NCBI RefSeq assembly: GCF_003711515.1
Contig: NW_021167091.1
Location: forward strand, 494,313 to 558,312
Reading direction: 5' to 3'
Length of the DNA: 64,000 bases
Source of the DNA: Sodiomyces alkalinus F11
Lineage: Eukaryota; Ascomycota; Sordariomycetes; Glomerellales; Plectosphaerellaceae
In this document: in pieces, positions 46,690 to 58,399 of the stretch
How the letters are laid out: every line of letters begins with the position of its first letter
Position numbering within the stretch: the first letter of the stretch is position 1
Translations under genes and position numbers: made by a program
Notes under the pieces: model-generated
Seen by the model: the letters and a program-made list of their open reading frames with translations, nothing else
The model's database searches: none
What the model was told of the DNA's origin: nothing

Positions 46690-48389
46690 TAATAAGAATC
46701 CACTTTCGTGGAATATAGGGAGGAGTTAGTCGTGGCGGGAGCTCCCGTTTTGGTACCACGCCGAGTATAATATAATAGTAATTTAGGAACCCGGCCTTAA
46801 CCCTTTTACGATAAGCCCTGCCTACCCCTCCTAAGGGGTATACCGGCTAATCTAAGGAGGGGGCCGCGCCTTACTATATATCTATAAAAGATACCCGCTA
46901 TATATCTAGACGTAGCGGGCCTACCCCGATACCTACGCGGTTATATTCAGGACCGGAGATAATACCCTTATAATCTAGTTAATCTACTTAAATAACTACT
47001 AGTTAGCTAGAATCCCCTAGAATATACCGCTATAAGATATATTCGACACGATACCACTATCAAGCCGCTATATCTTATAAGGGACTTTAACCTATATTAC
47101 CCCTTATAGTTATAGCTACCGCGATACTACCCCCGGGCTAATACCCTACTTACACTTATAACTAAGTAAAACCTAAACCTAGTAACCCCCCCTAGCACTA
47201 TTACGTAACACTACCCGGGTTAGCGTACTAGTACTACTAACCTTATATAGGCGATATAAGGGCTCTGCTACGACTTTAACGGCCCTGATAAGACTATTAT
47301 CGGGTCGGACTATTATTTATGGATAGCCTAAATCTATATAAAGATAGATACCGCGGCGGGCACTAAGATAATACTACCACGGGACCTGAATAGGCCCTAT
47401 TAAGTCTAGAACGACTTTAACCCCTTATAAGTCCCCTAGCTCGCCGCCATGTAACTATAATAGACTGGCCCCCTTATAATACTAAGAGATATCGACTTAG
47501 TATTAAATACCCTAGTTAAGAGCCTTATAACCCTAGCCGATAAGGCTATACCGTGTTATTACGGGGATACCCCCGGACTCTTACTTACCCCTTAGTAGAA
47601 CGCGGAGCTAACCGCTCTTACCTAAGAAGTAAGGCGTCTCCACCGTAGATATATATCTAGGAAGTCCTGGAATTAATAGGACGAGTTCTAGGAAACGGAG
47701 AGGCGCTATAATAAGGCTATAACGGTAATAAAACGGCTATACTAATAGTACTTATTATATAAGACTAAGAAAAATAATGACCTCCTTTAATGATTATAGA
47801 AATAGGTATAAATAAAAGGGGGAGGACCGTTAAACCCCTTATTAGTACCGCTACTACGCTAAGATAATAATAATAACCTAGCTACTATATATATAGAGAA
47901 AGCCGAAGTCCTTAACCGGAAGTTCTTCCTACCTCCCCTCCCTACTACCCTTAGACCCCTAAGCGCGGAATTCTCCCCTAGATAGGATATCCGCCGCGAT
48001 ATTACCGTAGCGGACGTATAAGGGCGCTTTAAGAAGACTAAACCCTAAGCGGTACTAAGACCCAATAGACTCTTAGCAGGGCTCCTTAAAGTATATAGAC
48101 CTCCCTTATATTAAAGGTTAAGCGCTATCTTTATAGCGTGCCTTAAAGCGGGCTATTACCCGAAGAGGTGCCGCTATACTACTATAGTAATTCTTAAGAA
48201 GGAAGGCCGGCCGCCGGCCGACTATAAGATAATAAAGGGCTAATAACCGATATTACTCCTTAAAACGATAGGTAAGGTCCTTAAGGGGATACTGGCTAAC
48301 CGTATCGCTATTATAGCGGAGGAGTATCGGCTCCTCCTAGAAGGATAAATAGGTAACCGGACTGAGCAGAGTATAAACATAGTAGTATA
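46690..48389 (+). pseudogene. L1-d ORF2 5' part: endonuclease and start of RT
   Basis: Frame has WYHAEYNIIVIQEPGLNPF (about 46750-46805; NIIVIQEP is the first endonuclease block), YLIRDFNLYYPL (about 47075-47110; the GDFN block), then RT block 1-2 with TTIVILKKEGRPPADYK (about 48178-48230), PILLLKTIGKVLKGILANRI and EEYRLLLEG. Stops are TAA/TAG. The break at 48389 falls in RT. Confidence 0.8.
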
Positions 48390-48431
48390 CGAGCTTAGCA
48401 GGTTGCCCTACGGGCACCGCCGCTAAGCTCG
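48390..48431. repeat. Perfect 10-bp-arm hairpin at the insert border
   Basis: cgagcttagc (48390-48399) pairs with gctaagctcg (48422-48431). Inside, tgccc and gggca (48404-48408, 48412-48416) form a second stem. A strong stem-loop placed right at the breakpoint. Confidence 0.85.
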
Positions 48432-48440
48432 CCCGGGAGA

Positions 48441-48456
48441 GGGGGGGGGGGGGGGG
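48441..48456 (+). repeat. 16-G run
   Basis: Longest homopolymer in the window, between hairpin and AT-rich part of the insertion; its length may be uncertain in the assembly. Confidence 0.85.
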
Positions 48457-49682
48457 CTAATTATATAACCTACTCTATAATACTAAATAACCGTAGATAT
48501 CCGAAAATAGCTACAAAACGCCTGCTTTTTATTTTATATAGCTATTTATTAGTTCCTTCTACGCTATAACGACGTTTTCTTAATATTTCTTTAATATTGT
48601 AAAAAGCTGTTTTTTACTATATTAATCGCGCTTTATCTCTTACAATCAACCGTCAATTCCTCTCTATAGTCGCTGGTATTAGCTTCTTTTATTGCCCAAT
48701 ATTCCTCTCCTACTATCTCCGGTTATAAATAGCATCGTCGTTAAATAAGCAATAGATACAAATAATTACTATAACCCCCGTAAACACGTTAATCCTGATT
48801 AGCAGCTTATCATATAGGTAAGGCCGTTACGCTCGCCCTTATAGGGGGCTATATATATACACCAATTATCTGACTATATTATATAGATAAATATACTAAG
48901 TGATATATATGGATATTATTATTTATATATAAATCCTATTTATTTTTAATGGTTTCTAAAATAGTTTAAAACTATAAAACTACGAAGATATATAATAAGA
49001 GTAAACTTATTAATAAACAGATATATTATACTTTCTTAAGTATAAAAAGAAATTATACCTTATATATAATATACAAAGAGCGTTATATAATAGACTTAGG
49101 ATTATATTATATTTTATTTATATAGTTTTATATTATAGTAGTAAAATATAATAATACTAAAATAGCTTTAACTTTAGTTTGATTTCTATTTAAGTTTTTA
49201 TTATAGTCTATTCTCCTTTACCTCCTTATATATCTAAATCCTTTACTATTTTTACTTTTATTAGAGTTAGTATATCTATAAGTACTTCCTAATAATATAT
49301 CTACCTTTAATTACTTTTTAGTTTGATTTTATTTTATTTTATCTCATCTATTAACGTATCTTATTTACTACCTTTATTTTATTTTATATTAATTCTATTC
49401 TAACTTTATATAACCTTATTCTTAATAACTACTTTATATTATACTTATACTATATTTATAATCACTTTTCTTTACCTAAAGCTTAGGATATAATTCTTAT
49501 ATTCTATACTTATACTATTTTATCTTAATATATTCATACTATATATACTCTTTAGTATATTATTTACTATATTACTTATATTTATATATTATTCTACTTC
49601 TTATTAATATCTTATTTCTTAGAATGAAAGTATATCTAATCTATTTTTTAATATATCTTTTAGTTTTATTTTAATCTATATT

Positions 49683-49850
49683 ATAATTAATTTTATAATC
49701 AATTTCGAAATTAGTTTCTTAATCAATTTTTTAATTAATTTTTTAATCAATTTTTTAATCAATTTGTTAATCAATTTGTTAATCCATTTTTTAATCCAAT
49801 CTTTTAATCCATTTTTTAATCCATTTTTTAATCCAGTTTTTAATCTAATT
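49683..49850. repeat. 12-bp minisatellite (about 14 units)
   Basis: Degenerate tandem units of the type taatcaattttt, changing to taatccattttt toward the right, up to about 49850. It keeps CA in tcaa and tcca, so it shows no RIP. Located at the right side of the AT-rich part. Confidence 0.8.
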
Positions 49851-50157
49851 TTTCTTTATCCTATTAGGGGACGGATTAATAAGAACGGCGTGGTAAATAG
49901 CCGTATAGTAGGAAGTCAACATTCGGGGGATTCGTACTAAGATCCCTTAATAACCTACCGGCGTATTAGCAGTAAACGCTATACATTATAAAAGTAGCTT
50001 GAATTTACGGGTTATATAGCTATATAGTATGTGGCGAAGTCGGCCGAAAAACACTGCAAAATCCCGTAAAAGTGGCCCGGGCGGTAGTACTACTACGAAC
50101 GCCAGGCTACCAAGAGTAGTCGATAAATAAAGTAGGCTAGTGTTAGTATATTCTTAG

Positions 50158-51925
50158 AAAGAGTTATAAAGGCAGGAAAGGCGAGCTAGGCCTATAGCGG
50201 CACCGCTTTAATACTCTAACTAAATAATAAAAGCGCTTTTAATACTATCCCTTACTCCCGCCTCCTTAAGATACTTAAAAGAAAGGGATTCCCCTAATAC
50301 CTTACTACCCTAATTAATAGCTTCCTCTAAGATTATATAGCCTAGTTATTACTTAATAACGACATAGCCCCCCTATAATACCTTTACTGGGGTATACTAT
50401 AAGGCTCCCCGATCTCCCCTATCCTTTTTATCCTTTATATCTCTGCCCTTTATAAAGAACTAAAAAGGGTCCTTAAAATAGTAATAATAGGATTTATTAA
50501 TAATATACATATTATCGCTTTTAGTAGAATATAGGTATAGATATAGTACCGCCTCGCTATTACCTAGCGTGTTTACTTAGATTAGGAGATAGCGAGCGGA
50601 TCATAGTTTAAACTAGCTAAGTATATCTATATCCCCTTTATAAAGTCACGCTAACCCTCCCTTACCCCGCTTCCCCTTAACGCTATTTCGGTACCGGTAA
50701 TAGAGGCGATAAGGCTCTTAGGCGTCTAGCTTAATAGGAAACTTAACTTCCGGCGATATACTAAGGAGGTAAAAAGCCGACTAACCACCTAAATATACGC
50801 CCTCTTAAGGCTTAGTATAGTTATATAAGGGTATAGCTTCGTAGATATAAAAAGACTATACCTTATAGTAAGAAGATTAATAGTTACTTATTACGCCTTA
50901 GCCGTTTATAAGATAAGGGCTAGCCCCCGGTATAGCCCTATAGCGGTACTTATAGCGGTAAAAAACGGATACCTCTAAATAGTAACCGGAGCCTATAAGG
51001 CTATACCGGTTAAGGTCCTCGAAAAAAAGACATTTATCCCCTCTTTTAACCTATACCTCTTAAGCTTAAGCGCCTGAAAGATCCTTCGGATATAAGAAGA
51101 AAGGACCGAAACTAAGATATTAGCCGGAGTATATACCGCGGCGAGAGCCTTACCGATACCGAATCGGTTTTATAAGACCTACGCCGCCCTCGCGTAGATA
51201 GTATAGCTTACCGCCCTAATAATATAGGCTAGAATCTCGCCCCCGTGGAAGGCCCTTATAAGGGAATAGGGTTAAGCCTAGGCGGAAGTATAGCGGCCTT
51301 ATTATACCTACGCTATAATAGTACCGAGCCGCCCCCTAATATAACGCTCCCTCCGGAAATATAAAGGACTCCTTAAGTTATAAAGCTCCGTACTTACCTA
51401 GATTAGATTAGAAAAACTAGGCCTACGAGTATTCCTAGCTAAAGCGAGGGTGCCGGGCTTCCTATTACTATAGTGCCTTTACGGGGACGGAGGGGCGGAA
51501 TTAACGGAGTATATAATACTCTAGTACTAGGAGGTAACTAAGGAGGACTATAAAGACCTCTTCGGTGCTATAAGGAGGCTACTTATAATTAAAGGAGACT
51601 TATATAACGTACTAGAATATAATACTAAGGCCGGGGTAGTTATAAGGTAGTTCCTATGATAGAAAAGGCTTAAGGACTGTCGCCTTACCCTTAAAGTTAT
51701 AAAGGCCAACGAAAATAGCGATAATACTAAATAAGATAAGACCGGAGCGGGGACGGAATAGTATAACGAACTAGTTAATTATTAATAAGGGTCCTATAAG
51801 CTAGGACCCCGGTGGTATTAGCTCGGCACTAATAGGGTACTATTAGTTATTATTATCTTTATCGCCCTTAGTAGCGCTAACACTACTCTTAACGTACTTA
51901 AGGCCCTACTAGGATAAGTTAGCTA
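50158..51925 (+). pseudogene. L1-d ORF2 3' part: RT core and Cys-rich end
   Basis: Resumes with aaagagtt, matching L1-b. The RT catalytic block is GFINNIHIIAFSR at about 50491-50530 (usual FADD, both Asp now Asn). KVKSRLTT.IYALLRLSI and later CLYGDGGAELTEYIILQY (about 51476-51530; decayed Cys/His finger) follow. Similarity to L1-a ends at about 51925 (L1-a position about 9305), where L2-b starts. No RNase H recognised. Confidence 0.8.
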
Positions 51926-52828
51926 ACCCAGGCCGCTATTTTAGGGGCTTTAGCACCCTTAGCCCCCACCCCCACCTCTACACCTCCAGCACCCCTCCCA
52001 AATGACCCTAAAAAGGTCCCTAAGGTTGTCATTTAACCTACGGCAGGGGCAGCGATCCCTAGGGAAAACTTCGACCCCCTCGCGCTTCGGAATAAGATTA
52101 ATAAGGCCCTAAGAATCCCTGTAGTTGCGGCTGTTAGCCGGTCGACTAACGGGAACCTTATTTTAACCCCGGGGCCGAAATACAGCGTTTAATAGCTCCT
52201 AGACTCGCAGAATCAGTGGTTTAAGAAGCTAAACCTCCCTGTCCAGCCCCCTAGCCTATATAGGCGACTGGTTTAAGCTTGTTATTAAACAGGTTTCTTC
52301 TAGTGCCGTTAGGGGCGGCGATACCCCTTTACCCGACCCCTCCCAGCCGCCGTAAGAGGCCCTAAACCGAAGCCTATGACAGGGCCTAGGCCTACAGGAC
52401 CTAGCCACTGAAAGTGGCACCTTTAACCCTGTTAGGGTAGTAGAGAAGCCTTGGTGGCTAGGGGCTCCGAACGCGTTTTACGGCACGGTAGTTATTTCCG
52501 TATCTACCACTAAAGAATAGAAGTACTGCCTGAAATAGGGGCTTTATATAGCCCGTTAGCGGCTAAAGGTCTATAAATATAGACCTATAACGCCTAGGAC
52601 CTAGTGCTCTAACTGCTGGAAATTCGGGTATACTCGAGGGACCTATAAAGGCCTAGTTACCTGCCCTATCTACGCTGTTAAAGGCTATAAGGAGGAATAC
52701 CACTACTATAACGAGTATAAAGAACACGGAGACTGCGAGTATAAGACCTATAAGTGCTATAACTACCAAGGGGATTACCGCCTATTTAGCAGGGACTACG
52801 AGGTCTTTCGAGCTATAAAACCCTAAAT
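51926..52828 (+). pseudogene. L2-b ORF1 remnant (knuckles)
   Basis: FYGTVVISVSTTKE at about 52480-52520, then CSNCWKFGYTRGTYKGL at about 52603-52655, CPIYAVKGYKEEYHYYNEYK and KCYNYQGDY at about 52755-52780. The Cys/His array is partly replaced by Tyr. C-run of L2-a is here interrupted (accccc repeats, 51960-51990). Confidence 0.8.
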
Positions 52829-52859
52829 TCTATAAATAAAGGGCCTTTTAGTTTAAAAG

Positions 52860-53640
52860 ATATCCGGTTTATTTAATATAACGTCGATAAATAGGCCCCG
52901 GCGTAAAAGGCTATCCTAGAATAGGCTTTAGAGGCTTCGGCGAATATAGTCCTTATTTAGGAACCAGCCTATATCTCGACACTAGACGGGTGGTTTGTCC
53001 GGAACCACCCTGCTTTCTACACTATCACACCTATATCCTAAAAAACCTAGTTTTTCCCTATTAAGCCTAGGGTCCTTACTTATATAAGAAAGGGCTTTAG
53101 TATCGATTTTTCACACCGCGAAGACCTTCTAGACGATATAGAAGCGCAGATAATAGAGGTTTATTATCCATAGACCTTTTATATTCTGCACGTCTATAAT
53201 CAGATAGAATAGGACCCCGAAACAACAGGCCAAGGGCAGCCCCCTAGCCCTACCCCTTCTACCTTTTCTACTTCCACCTCCTCTTCTTCTTTCCCCTCCT
53301 TTTCTGGGCCTAGAAGCCGGCCCTAGACTAAGGATCGAGTGATAGAGGGCCTATAGGTCTCTAAGCCTACCCTTATTATACGGGACTTTAACAGAAGCCA
53401 CTAGTAATAGAACGGAGCTGCTACTAACCAGGCTTCTATTAAGGCCTAGGCCCTAGTAGACTAGTTAGATAGCCTCGAAGCTGCCTATTTAGTGGATTCT
53501 GAAGAAGTTAACCTAAACGGGGGGACCTTTTTTAGGTCTAATCTTCGTTAAGAGTCGGTTCTAGACCTAGCCTTTTACACGCCCGGCTTTAATAGTCTCC
53601 GCTTCGATATGTAGGAATATATCGAAAACACTACCTCTCT
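52860..53640 (+). pseudogene. L2-b endonuclease remnant
   Basis: YNVDK near 52878, LI.EPAYIS (52951-52980), IRDFNRSH at 53380-53402 (GDFN.H block) and ESVLDLAFYTPGFN at about 53548-53595. A Ser/Thr-rich stretch (53255-53310) interrupts the domain. Nicks target DNA in LINE retrotransposition. Confidence 0.8.
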
Positions 53641-55600
53641 ACACCGCGCTATCCTCCCTTCGGCTACTATTTTAGGTTCTAAAGGTCCTATAAACAGGTC
53701 TCTCCCGCCGGCTTATAACTATAAGCTAGCAGATTAGGACCTATTTTCGAGTACCCTAAAGAGCCTAGAACCTAGCCTTAACCGGGACCTCTAATAGGCT
53801 ATTAACGCCTCGGACTAGGACTCTTTAGGTTAATGCCCGTCGGATACTATTACCCTAGCGTTTTAGGCTATCGTGCCTAAGTTAAGAATAGTAGAGCGTT
53901 CGAAGCCGTGGTAGACTAAAGAGGTAAAGGCCCTACGAAAATCAGCTAGTAGGGCTTTTAGGGTATTTAGAAAGACGTCTAAAAAGGGGGCCTCGGCTAC
54001 CTAGCTAGCGTCTTTAGAAGCCTCCTAAAAAGAAGCTTAGAACGCCTACTATAGGGCGGTAAAAATAGTAAAGAACGACTACTAGGAGGCCTTCCTAGCC
54101 CACGCCGAAGGCTTTTAAATCTTTAAGGCCTATAACTATACGAAGAGCGGCCTTAACGCGAAAATCCCACCGATTCTAAGGCCTCCGAAATAGAAGGCCT
54201 ATACCTTTAAAGATAAATATAACGCCCTACTTTAGACCCTTTTTCTAGTACCCTCCGTCACTAAGGCCCCTCTAACCCCTTTAACGGCCCCTAGAGCCTG
54301 ACTAGATTACGCAGTAAGGGCCTTAGAGGACCGTGGGAGTGGGCTAGCCTTTAGGCTATAGAACTATAACGAGCTAGCTTTAGAGCCGCTAAAGGGAAAG
54401 CCCCTGGACCTAATAGGATAGGTTTAAAACCGATCTAATAGGCCTATAAAGCTATTCCCGGGTCCTTTTTACAGGCCTACTTAGCGCTCTTTTCCGTAGG
54501 GCACTACCCTACTTACTAGAAAGAAGCCCTCGGGGTTATTCTGCCGAAGCCAGGGAAGAAAGACTATTCAGATCCTAAGTCTTATAGGATTATAGCCCTT
54601 CTAAACTGCTTAGGTAAAGTACTCGAACGGGTTATAGCTATTAGGCTAAGCTTTATAGCTAATACCCGCGACGACCTTCTACACCCTAGTGAAATAGGGG
54701 GTAGAAAATAACGCTCTGCTATTAATATAGCCCTCCTCCTCCTCTACTATATCGAAAAATAGCGTAGTCACGCTAAAATCCGGTGCTTTCCACGCTGTTT
54801 TTAGATATCAAAGGAGCCTTCGATCACGTCGCCCGCCCGTCCCTTGGTACTTAGGACCCTTGACGACCTCTAACTACCTCCGAACCTAGTTAAATAGGTA
54901 GCCTCTTTCACAGAAAACATATATTAGGAAGGTTATAGCGGGACCGGATTTTCAGGGGCTTTAGCTATCCTATATCGACGATTTTCAGCTATCTATAGCG
55001 TCTACGTCGACTAGGAAAAACTATAATACCCTAGAACAAGCCGTAGCCTCCCTTTTTAATATAGCAGAAGTTAACTAAGTCCTTTTCGACCACCGAAAAA
55101 CAGAGCTTATTTCCACCGAAGACGCTCTAAAGAAGACGCTCCGGTCACTATAGGGGGGCACGTAGTTAAACCCGCGCTAGGTGTTATTAGGTGGCTAGGG
55201 GTCTGGTTTAATCCTAAGCTATCCTTTAAACCCCACGTCGAAAAACGCCTAAACTCAGGATTAGGGGCCCTAAACAGGTTATATAGGCTAGCTAGCTCGT
55301 AGAGGGGCCTTTCTTTTAAGGCCTTACGGTAGCTAAATATAGCCTATATAGCCTTCCTAGCTAACTTTAGCTCGTAGCTCTGGTAGGACCCTAAATCACC
55401 GAAAAAACACCTCGTGGACCGCCTAGAACGCTTATAGTATAGCGCTTTAGTCAGGGCACTAGGAGCTTTTAGGGGGGGCCCCTTACGGCCTCTAGAACTC
55501 GAAGCAGTAGTCCCCCCGGCAGCGGTTCGGTTAACTAGGTCTAATAGGCTCTATGCCTTTCGGGCCTTAAAGTTCCTACTAAACCACCCTATTAAACGCC
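53640..55600 (+). pseudogene. L2-b reverse transcriptase remnant
   Basis: AYWKEALGVILPKPGKKDYS (about 54511-54570) and SYRIIALLNCLGKVLERVIA (about 54580-54640) are RT blocks 1-2 of LINEs. The catalytic box is SYIDDFQLSI at 54968-54997, Asp pair intact. VIRWLGVWFNPKLSFKPHV follows at about 55189-55245. Frame changes occur near 54790-54960, so small indels add to the stops. Confidence 0.85.
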
Positions 55601-55899
55601 AGCTTTATACTAGCGTTCAAAGGCAGCCAGGGGACGAAAATCAGAATCTCGCCCTTCTCCAGAACCTATAGCCTAGCACACAGCTATATAGGCTAGGCCT
55701 AGAAACAGTGGCTTTAGTAGGGTAGTCTTGGAATATCGAGGGTCCTTCGGCTAGGTGGGAGGCCCCCTGGGCCTCGGAACCTATAGCGGACCTAAGACCC
55801 TTTTTCCCCCTTAAGGACCGGTCTAAAACAGATACCGACCCTGGCCCTGATACCCCCGATCAGAAAACAGCCCACCTCGAAGCCCTAGCCGAAATTCAG

Positions 55900-56870
55900 T
55901 AAGGCCTAAGGGAATAGGCTGCTATTTTCTATACCGACGGGTCTCTAGGCCACCCTACTAGGCCCCCTAGAGGGCCTTCACAGGCTATAGCCGCTATAAT
56001 ACAGTGGACTAATACTGGAAGGCCCTGTAAAGCTATAGGCTTTAACCTAGGGGCCGCTGCCGAAGTCGTAGACGCTGAATGATACGCTATTCTTCAGGCC
56101 CTTTACGCTGCCCTAGAGCAGACGCCTAGGCCCCTAGAGTGCTATATTTTTAGTGATTCTCAGGCGGCTATTTAGAAGCTTCAGCGTACCTTATAGTAGG
56201 GTATAGAAGCTAAAAGCCTTATTTCACGCCTTAAATAACTAGGCACTTCGGTATCTATCTAGTGGTACCCCTCACACGTGGGGATAGAAGGGAACAAGCT
56301 AGCGGATAAAGTGGCTAAAGGGGCATTAAACCCCGAAAAAGCTATAAAATCCGTTAGCTTAGTTACCCTTAGCCACCTAAAACGCCGGGTAAATAAAGCC
56401 CTTATTCAAGACTAAAAGACCCTATAGAATCACGAAGAGGAGGAAGAGAAAAGAGGTCGATCGGTTCGATTAGGCCGCCTGTATAGGCGACTAGTCCGCG
56501 ATAACCTCCGCTTCTCCCGAAAACCACTACTAATATAAGGCCTTAGGTGGGTAAAATCGGCTTTTACGCAGTTAAAACCCGGCTTCGGCTACCTAAAAAC
56601 CCACTAAAAAGGGGCCTAAAACTACGCTAACAACCGCTATTCCTGTCCCGGCTCCCCTATACAGGATACAGCATACCTTATTCTTTTATGCCCTTTTTAT
56701 AAAGAAGAACGAAGAGCCCTGCAGGAAGCCCTAGTAGGCCTACCGCTATCTCTGCCGCTATTATTTAGTACTAAAAAAGGAATACAGGCCTTATAGGCCT
56801 ACCTTTTAGCTACTAAAGTAGCCTCGGCAGAGTGGTATAGGGCGTAAACCACGATTCCTGCGGTCTAGTT
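55900..56870 (+). pseudogene. L2-b RNase H and C-terminal domain
   Basis: Long nearly open frame: YTDGS at 55930-55944 (first catalytic Asp), SDSQAAI at 56152-56172, WYPSHVGIEGNKLADKVAKG at about 56261-56320 and the final SCPGSPIQDTAYLILLCPFY at about 56640-56700. RNase H inside ORF2 distinguishes family 2 from family 1. Few stops, hence less RIP than in L1. Confidence 0.88.
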
Positions 56871-57029
56871 ATATTGCTTTGGTTTTTTACCTATTAGGTC
56901 TTATTAGGCAGATTGTTACGGAGGATTTCCTTTGTGTAGTACGCTCTATTATACTGCACCTGGCTTCTTATAGCCTCTAGCCCTTAGGGCGATAGGCGCC
57001 GCGCCATAGCTTTAGGGCTGCATGCGTGT

Positions 57030-57058
57030 AATGAATTAAAAAAAAAAACAAAAAAAAA
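57030..57058 (+). repeat. A-rich tail of L2-b
   Basis: taatgaatt followed by runs of A with one C; ends at 57058. L2-a ends in an (AATA)n tail instead. Confidence 0.9.
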
Positions 57059-57059
57059 T

Positions 57060-57345
57060 GATAGTGTCTCCTAGTCTAAGTATCGTACGTTTATTTAGGA
57101 AACGATTTAACGGTTTAACCTAGACTCCTAGTCCTTTCCATGGTAGATGCTATGAAGAACTACTTCGTTATATCGTGCCTCCCCTACTACCTTAAGGAAC
57201 GCTAGTAGGCTAAACTACGATATAAGTATAATAGCGACTCTAATAGGGTTTAGCTAGGCCGTACTATAAGCCTAGGTATCCTAATAGCTATCCTAATAGC
57301 TTAACGATAACGATACCCATTTAAGAGAGGTAGTAGTATAGGTCT
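57060..57345. other. Unassigned 286 bp between L2-b and C-A
   Basis: RIP-mutated, no similarity or gene recognised. Confidence 0.5.
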
Positions 57346-57406
57346 TATTAGATGCCTATAGCCACCTTATCGAGGTGTGATAAACCATATTGTGTTAGAC
57401 GTGTGG
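57346..57406 (+). mobile_element. C-A: Copia 5' LTR, left piece
   Basis: tattagatgcctatagccacc matches the start of the C-B LTR (60134 on, TGTCAGATGCC). Cut after 61 bp by C-F; continues at about 59741. Confidence 0.8.
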
Positions 57407-57611
57407 TGTCAGAACACGAATATCGGTACCGGAATCGTTGTCGTATTCTTCTATGGAAGGGAAAGATTCCCTTATAGAAAGTATCTATGACTATTTGTAT
57501 AGCCAGGGTTAGGACTGTTTAGAGTCGTCGGTACTTGCTAAGACTATACCCGAACTATACCCGAAAAGGTCCTAAAGTCACGCCCCGATATCCTAGAGCC
57601 TCTATCTAACA
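57407..57611 (-). repeat. C-F 3' LTR
   Basis: 205 bp, pairs with 59536-59740. Contains a doubled ctatacccgaa motif (about 57553-57575). Confidence 0.9.
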
Positions 57612-57820
57612 CACCCCCCTAGAACTAAGGGATTATATCTAATAGTTCTGGCCCTTAAAACCACTCAAAATAACCACTTAAATCGAGGTCTAAAATAGCT
57701 CGATATTAACGTAGAATCAACGGCTTGTTAAACAGCTCGTTGCCTTTAAAAGCAGCACGAAAATAACCGTTAATAGCTGTAAATAAGGCTGTAGCAGCCG
57801 TATGCACGTGACTATTAACT

Positions 57821-58370
57821 CTATCCACCTCTTAACTGTTTAAACCGTCGTAGATCCTTTAACAGGCGTAGCTCTTCCTCTTTATTAGGAACTAGAACTA
57901 TAGGCGGTATAGTCCTTTTACCTCCTTCGGACGTTTTGCCGCTACCTCGTGACTTAATTCGAGTGCCTTCCTCGGCAGTAATAGCAGTTAGATCTTCTCC
58001 CTTTTCCTCCACTATAATAACAGTAGTATCTTCTTCTTTTTCTTTTATAATATTAGTATCTTCTTTTTTAATAATAGTAGAGGCTATAGGCAGGGCTACT
58101 ACCCCCCTAGATCTTAACGAAGAACCAGGGCTAACCTCTTTAAAAACAGGTTTAAACCGTTTAATCCGTTCCGCCGAAGTAATACTAATAGATTAACGAA
58201 TAATAGCAGGAATAGAAGGGGTATTAAAGAAGCTAAAGTCGGCGTGCGAGGCGATATCGTCGTGCGTGCCGTGAAAATAGATAGCGTCGTCGTTATCGCT
58301 ATCTTCTTCCTAAGTAGTGTTAGTAAAGTACGAAGACTACTCGGCAGTCTTCTTCTTTTTTTTACCTCTC
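57821..58370 (-). pseudogene. C-F gag C-terminal tail (linker-like, charged)
   Basis: About 180 codons almost free of stops on the minus strand: EEDSDNDDAIYFHGTHDDIA, FFNTPSIPAIIR, FKEVSPGSSLRSRGVVALP, then a Lys/Glu-rich end closing with LRRFKQLRGG and a stop at 57821. SLRSRGV also occurs in the C1 integrase-RT linker, so the tail looks like a remnant of that linker joined to gag after loss of protease and integrase. The opposite-strand open stretch 57936-58196 is a shadow. Confidence 0.6.
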
Positions 58371-58399
58371 TTTTTAGGTTAGCTTTAAAGCTTGTTTAA

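Larger units (their letters stand above)
45085..48389 (+). mobile_element. L1-d: LINE (family 1), 5' UTR to RT, left part
   Basis: Plus-strand copy starting at the family 5' end (matching 14390 in L1-a reversed) and running through ORF1, endonuclease and early RT to 48389, where an AT-rich insertion begins; it resumes at 50158. It lies head to head with L1-c, whose 5'-truncated end abuts it. Confidence 0.85.
48390..50157. mobile_element. AT-rich insertion in L1-d, hairpin at left end, nature unknown
   Basis: The LINE frame stops at 48389 and resumes at 50158, judged against L1-a and L1-b. The insert starts with a 42-base hairpin, then a 16-G run (48441-48456), then about 1.4 kb of very AT-rich, T-biased DNA unlike the rest of the window, and about 300 bp of ordinary composition. 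The 7-mer tagtata occurs just left of the insert (48383-48389) and near its right end (50144-50150), a possible target duplication. No ORF, no RT or transposase motif seen. It could be a non-autonomous DNA element or a fragment of organellar or intergenic DNA. Confidence 0.55.
51926..57059 (+). mobile_element. L2-b: LINE (family 2), 5' truncated in ORF1, with A-rich tail
   Basis: Matches L2-a from 34775 and continues through endonuclease, RT and RNase H to an A-rich tail at 57030-57058. It lacks the first 350 bp seen in L2-a. Best example of this family in the window: domain order is knuckles, endonuclease, RT, RNase H, C-terminal finger. Stops are frequent in ORF1 and rarer in the RNase H part. 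Confidence 0.88.

Noticed and set aside
48390..48431. Hairpin as the 3' end of a Helitron
   Set aside because: No CTRR terminus after the stem, no 5' TC end, and the insertion is not clearly between A and T.
57936..58196. 86-codon open frame on the plus strand in C-F
   Set aside because: Antisense to the charged gag tail of C-F, which continues in frame beyond it and shares a box with C1.
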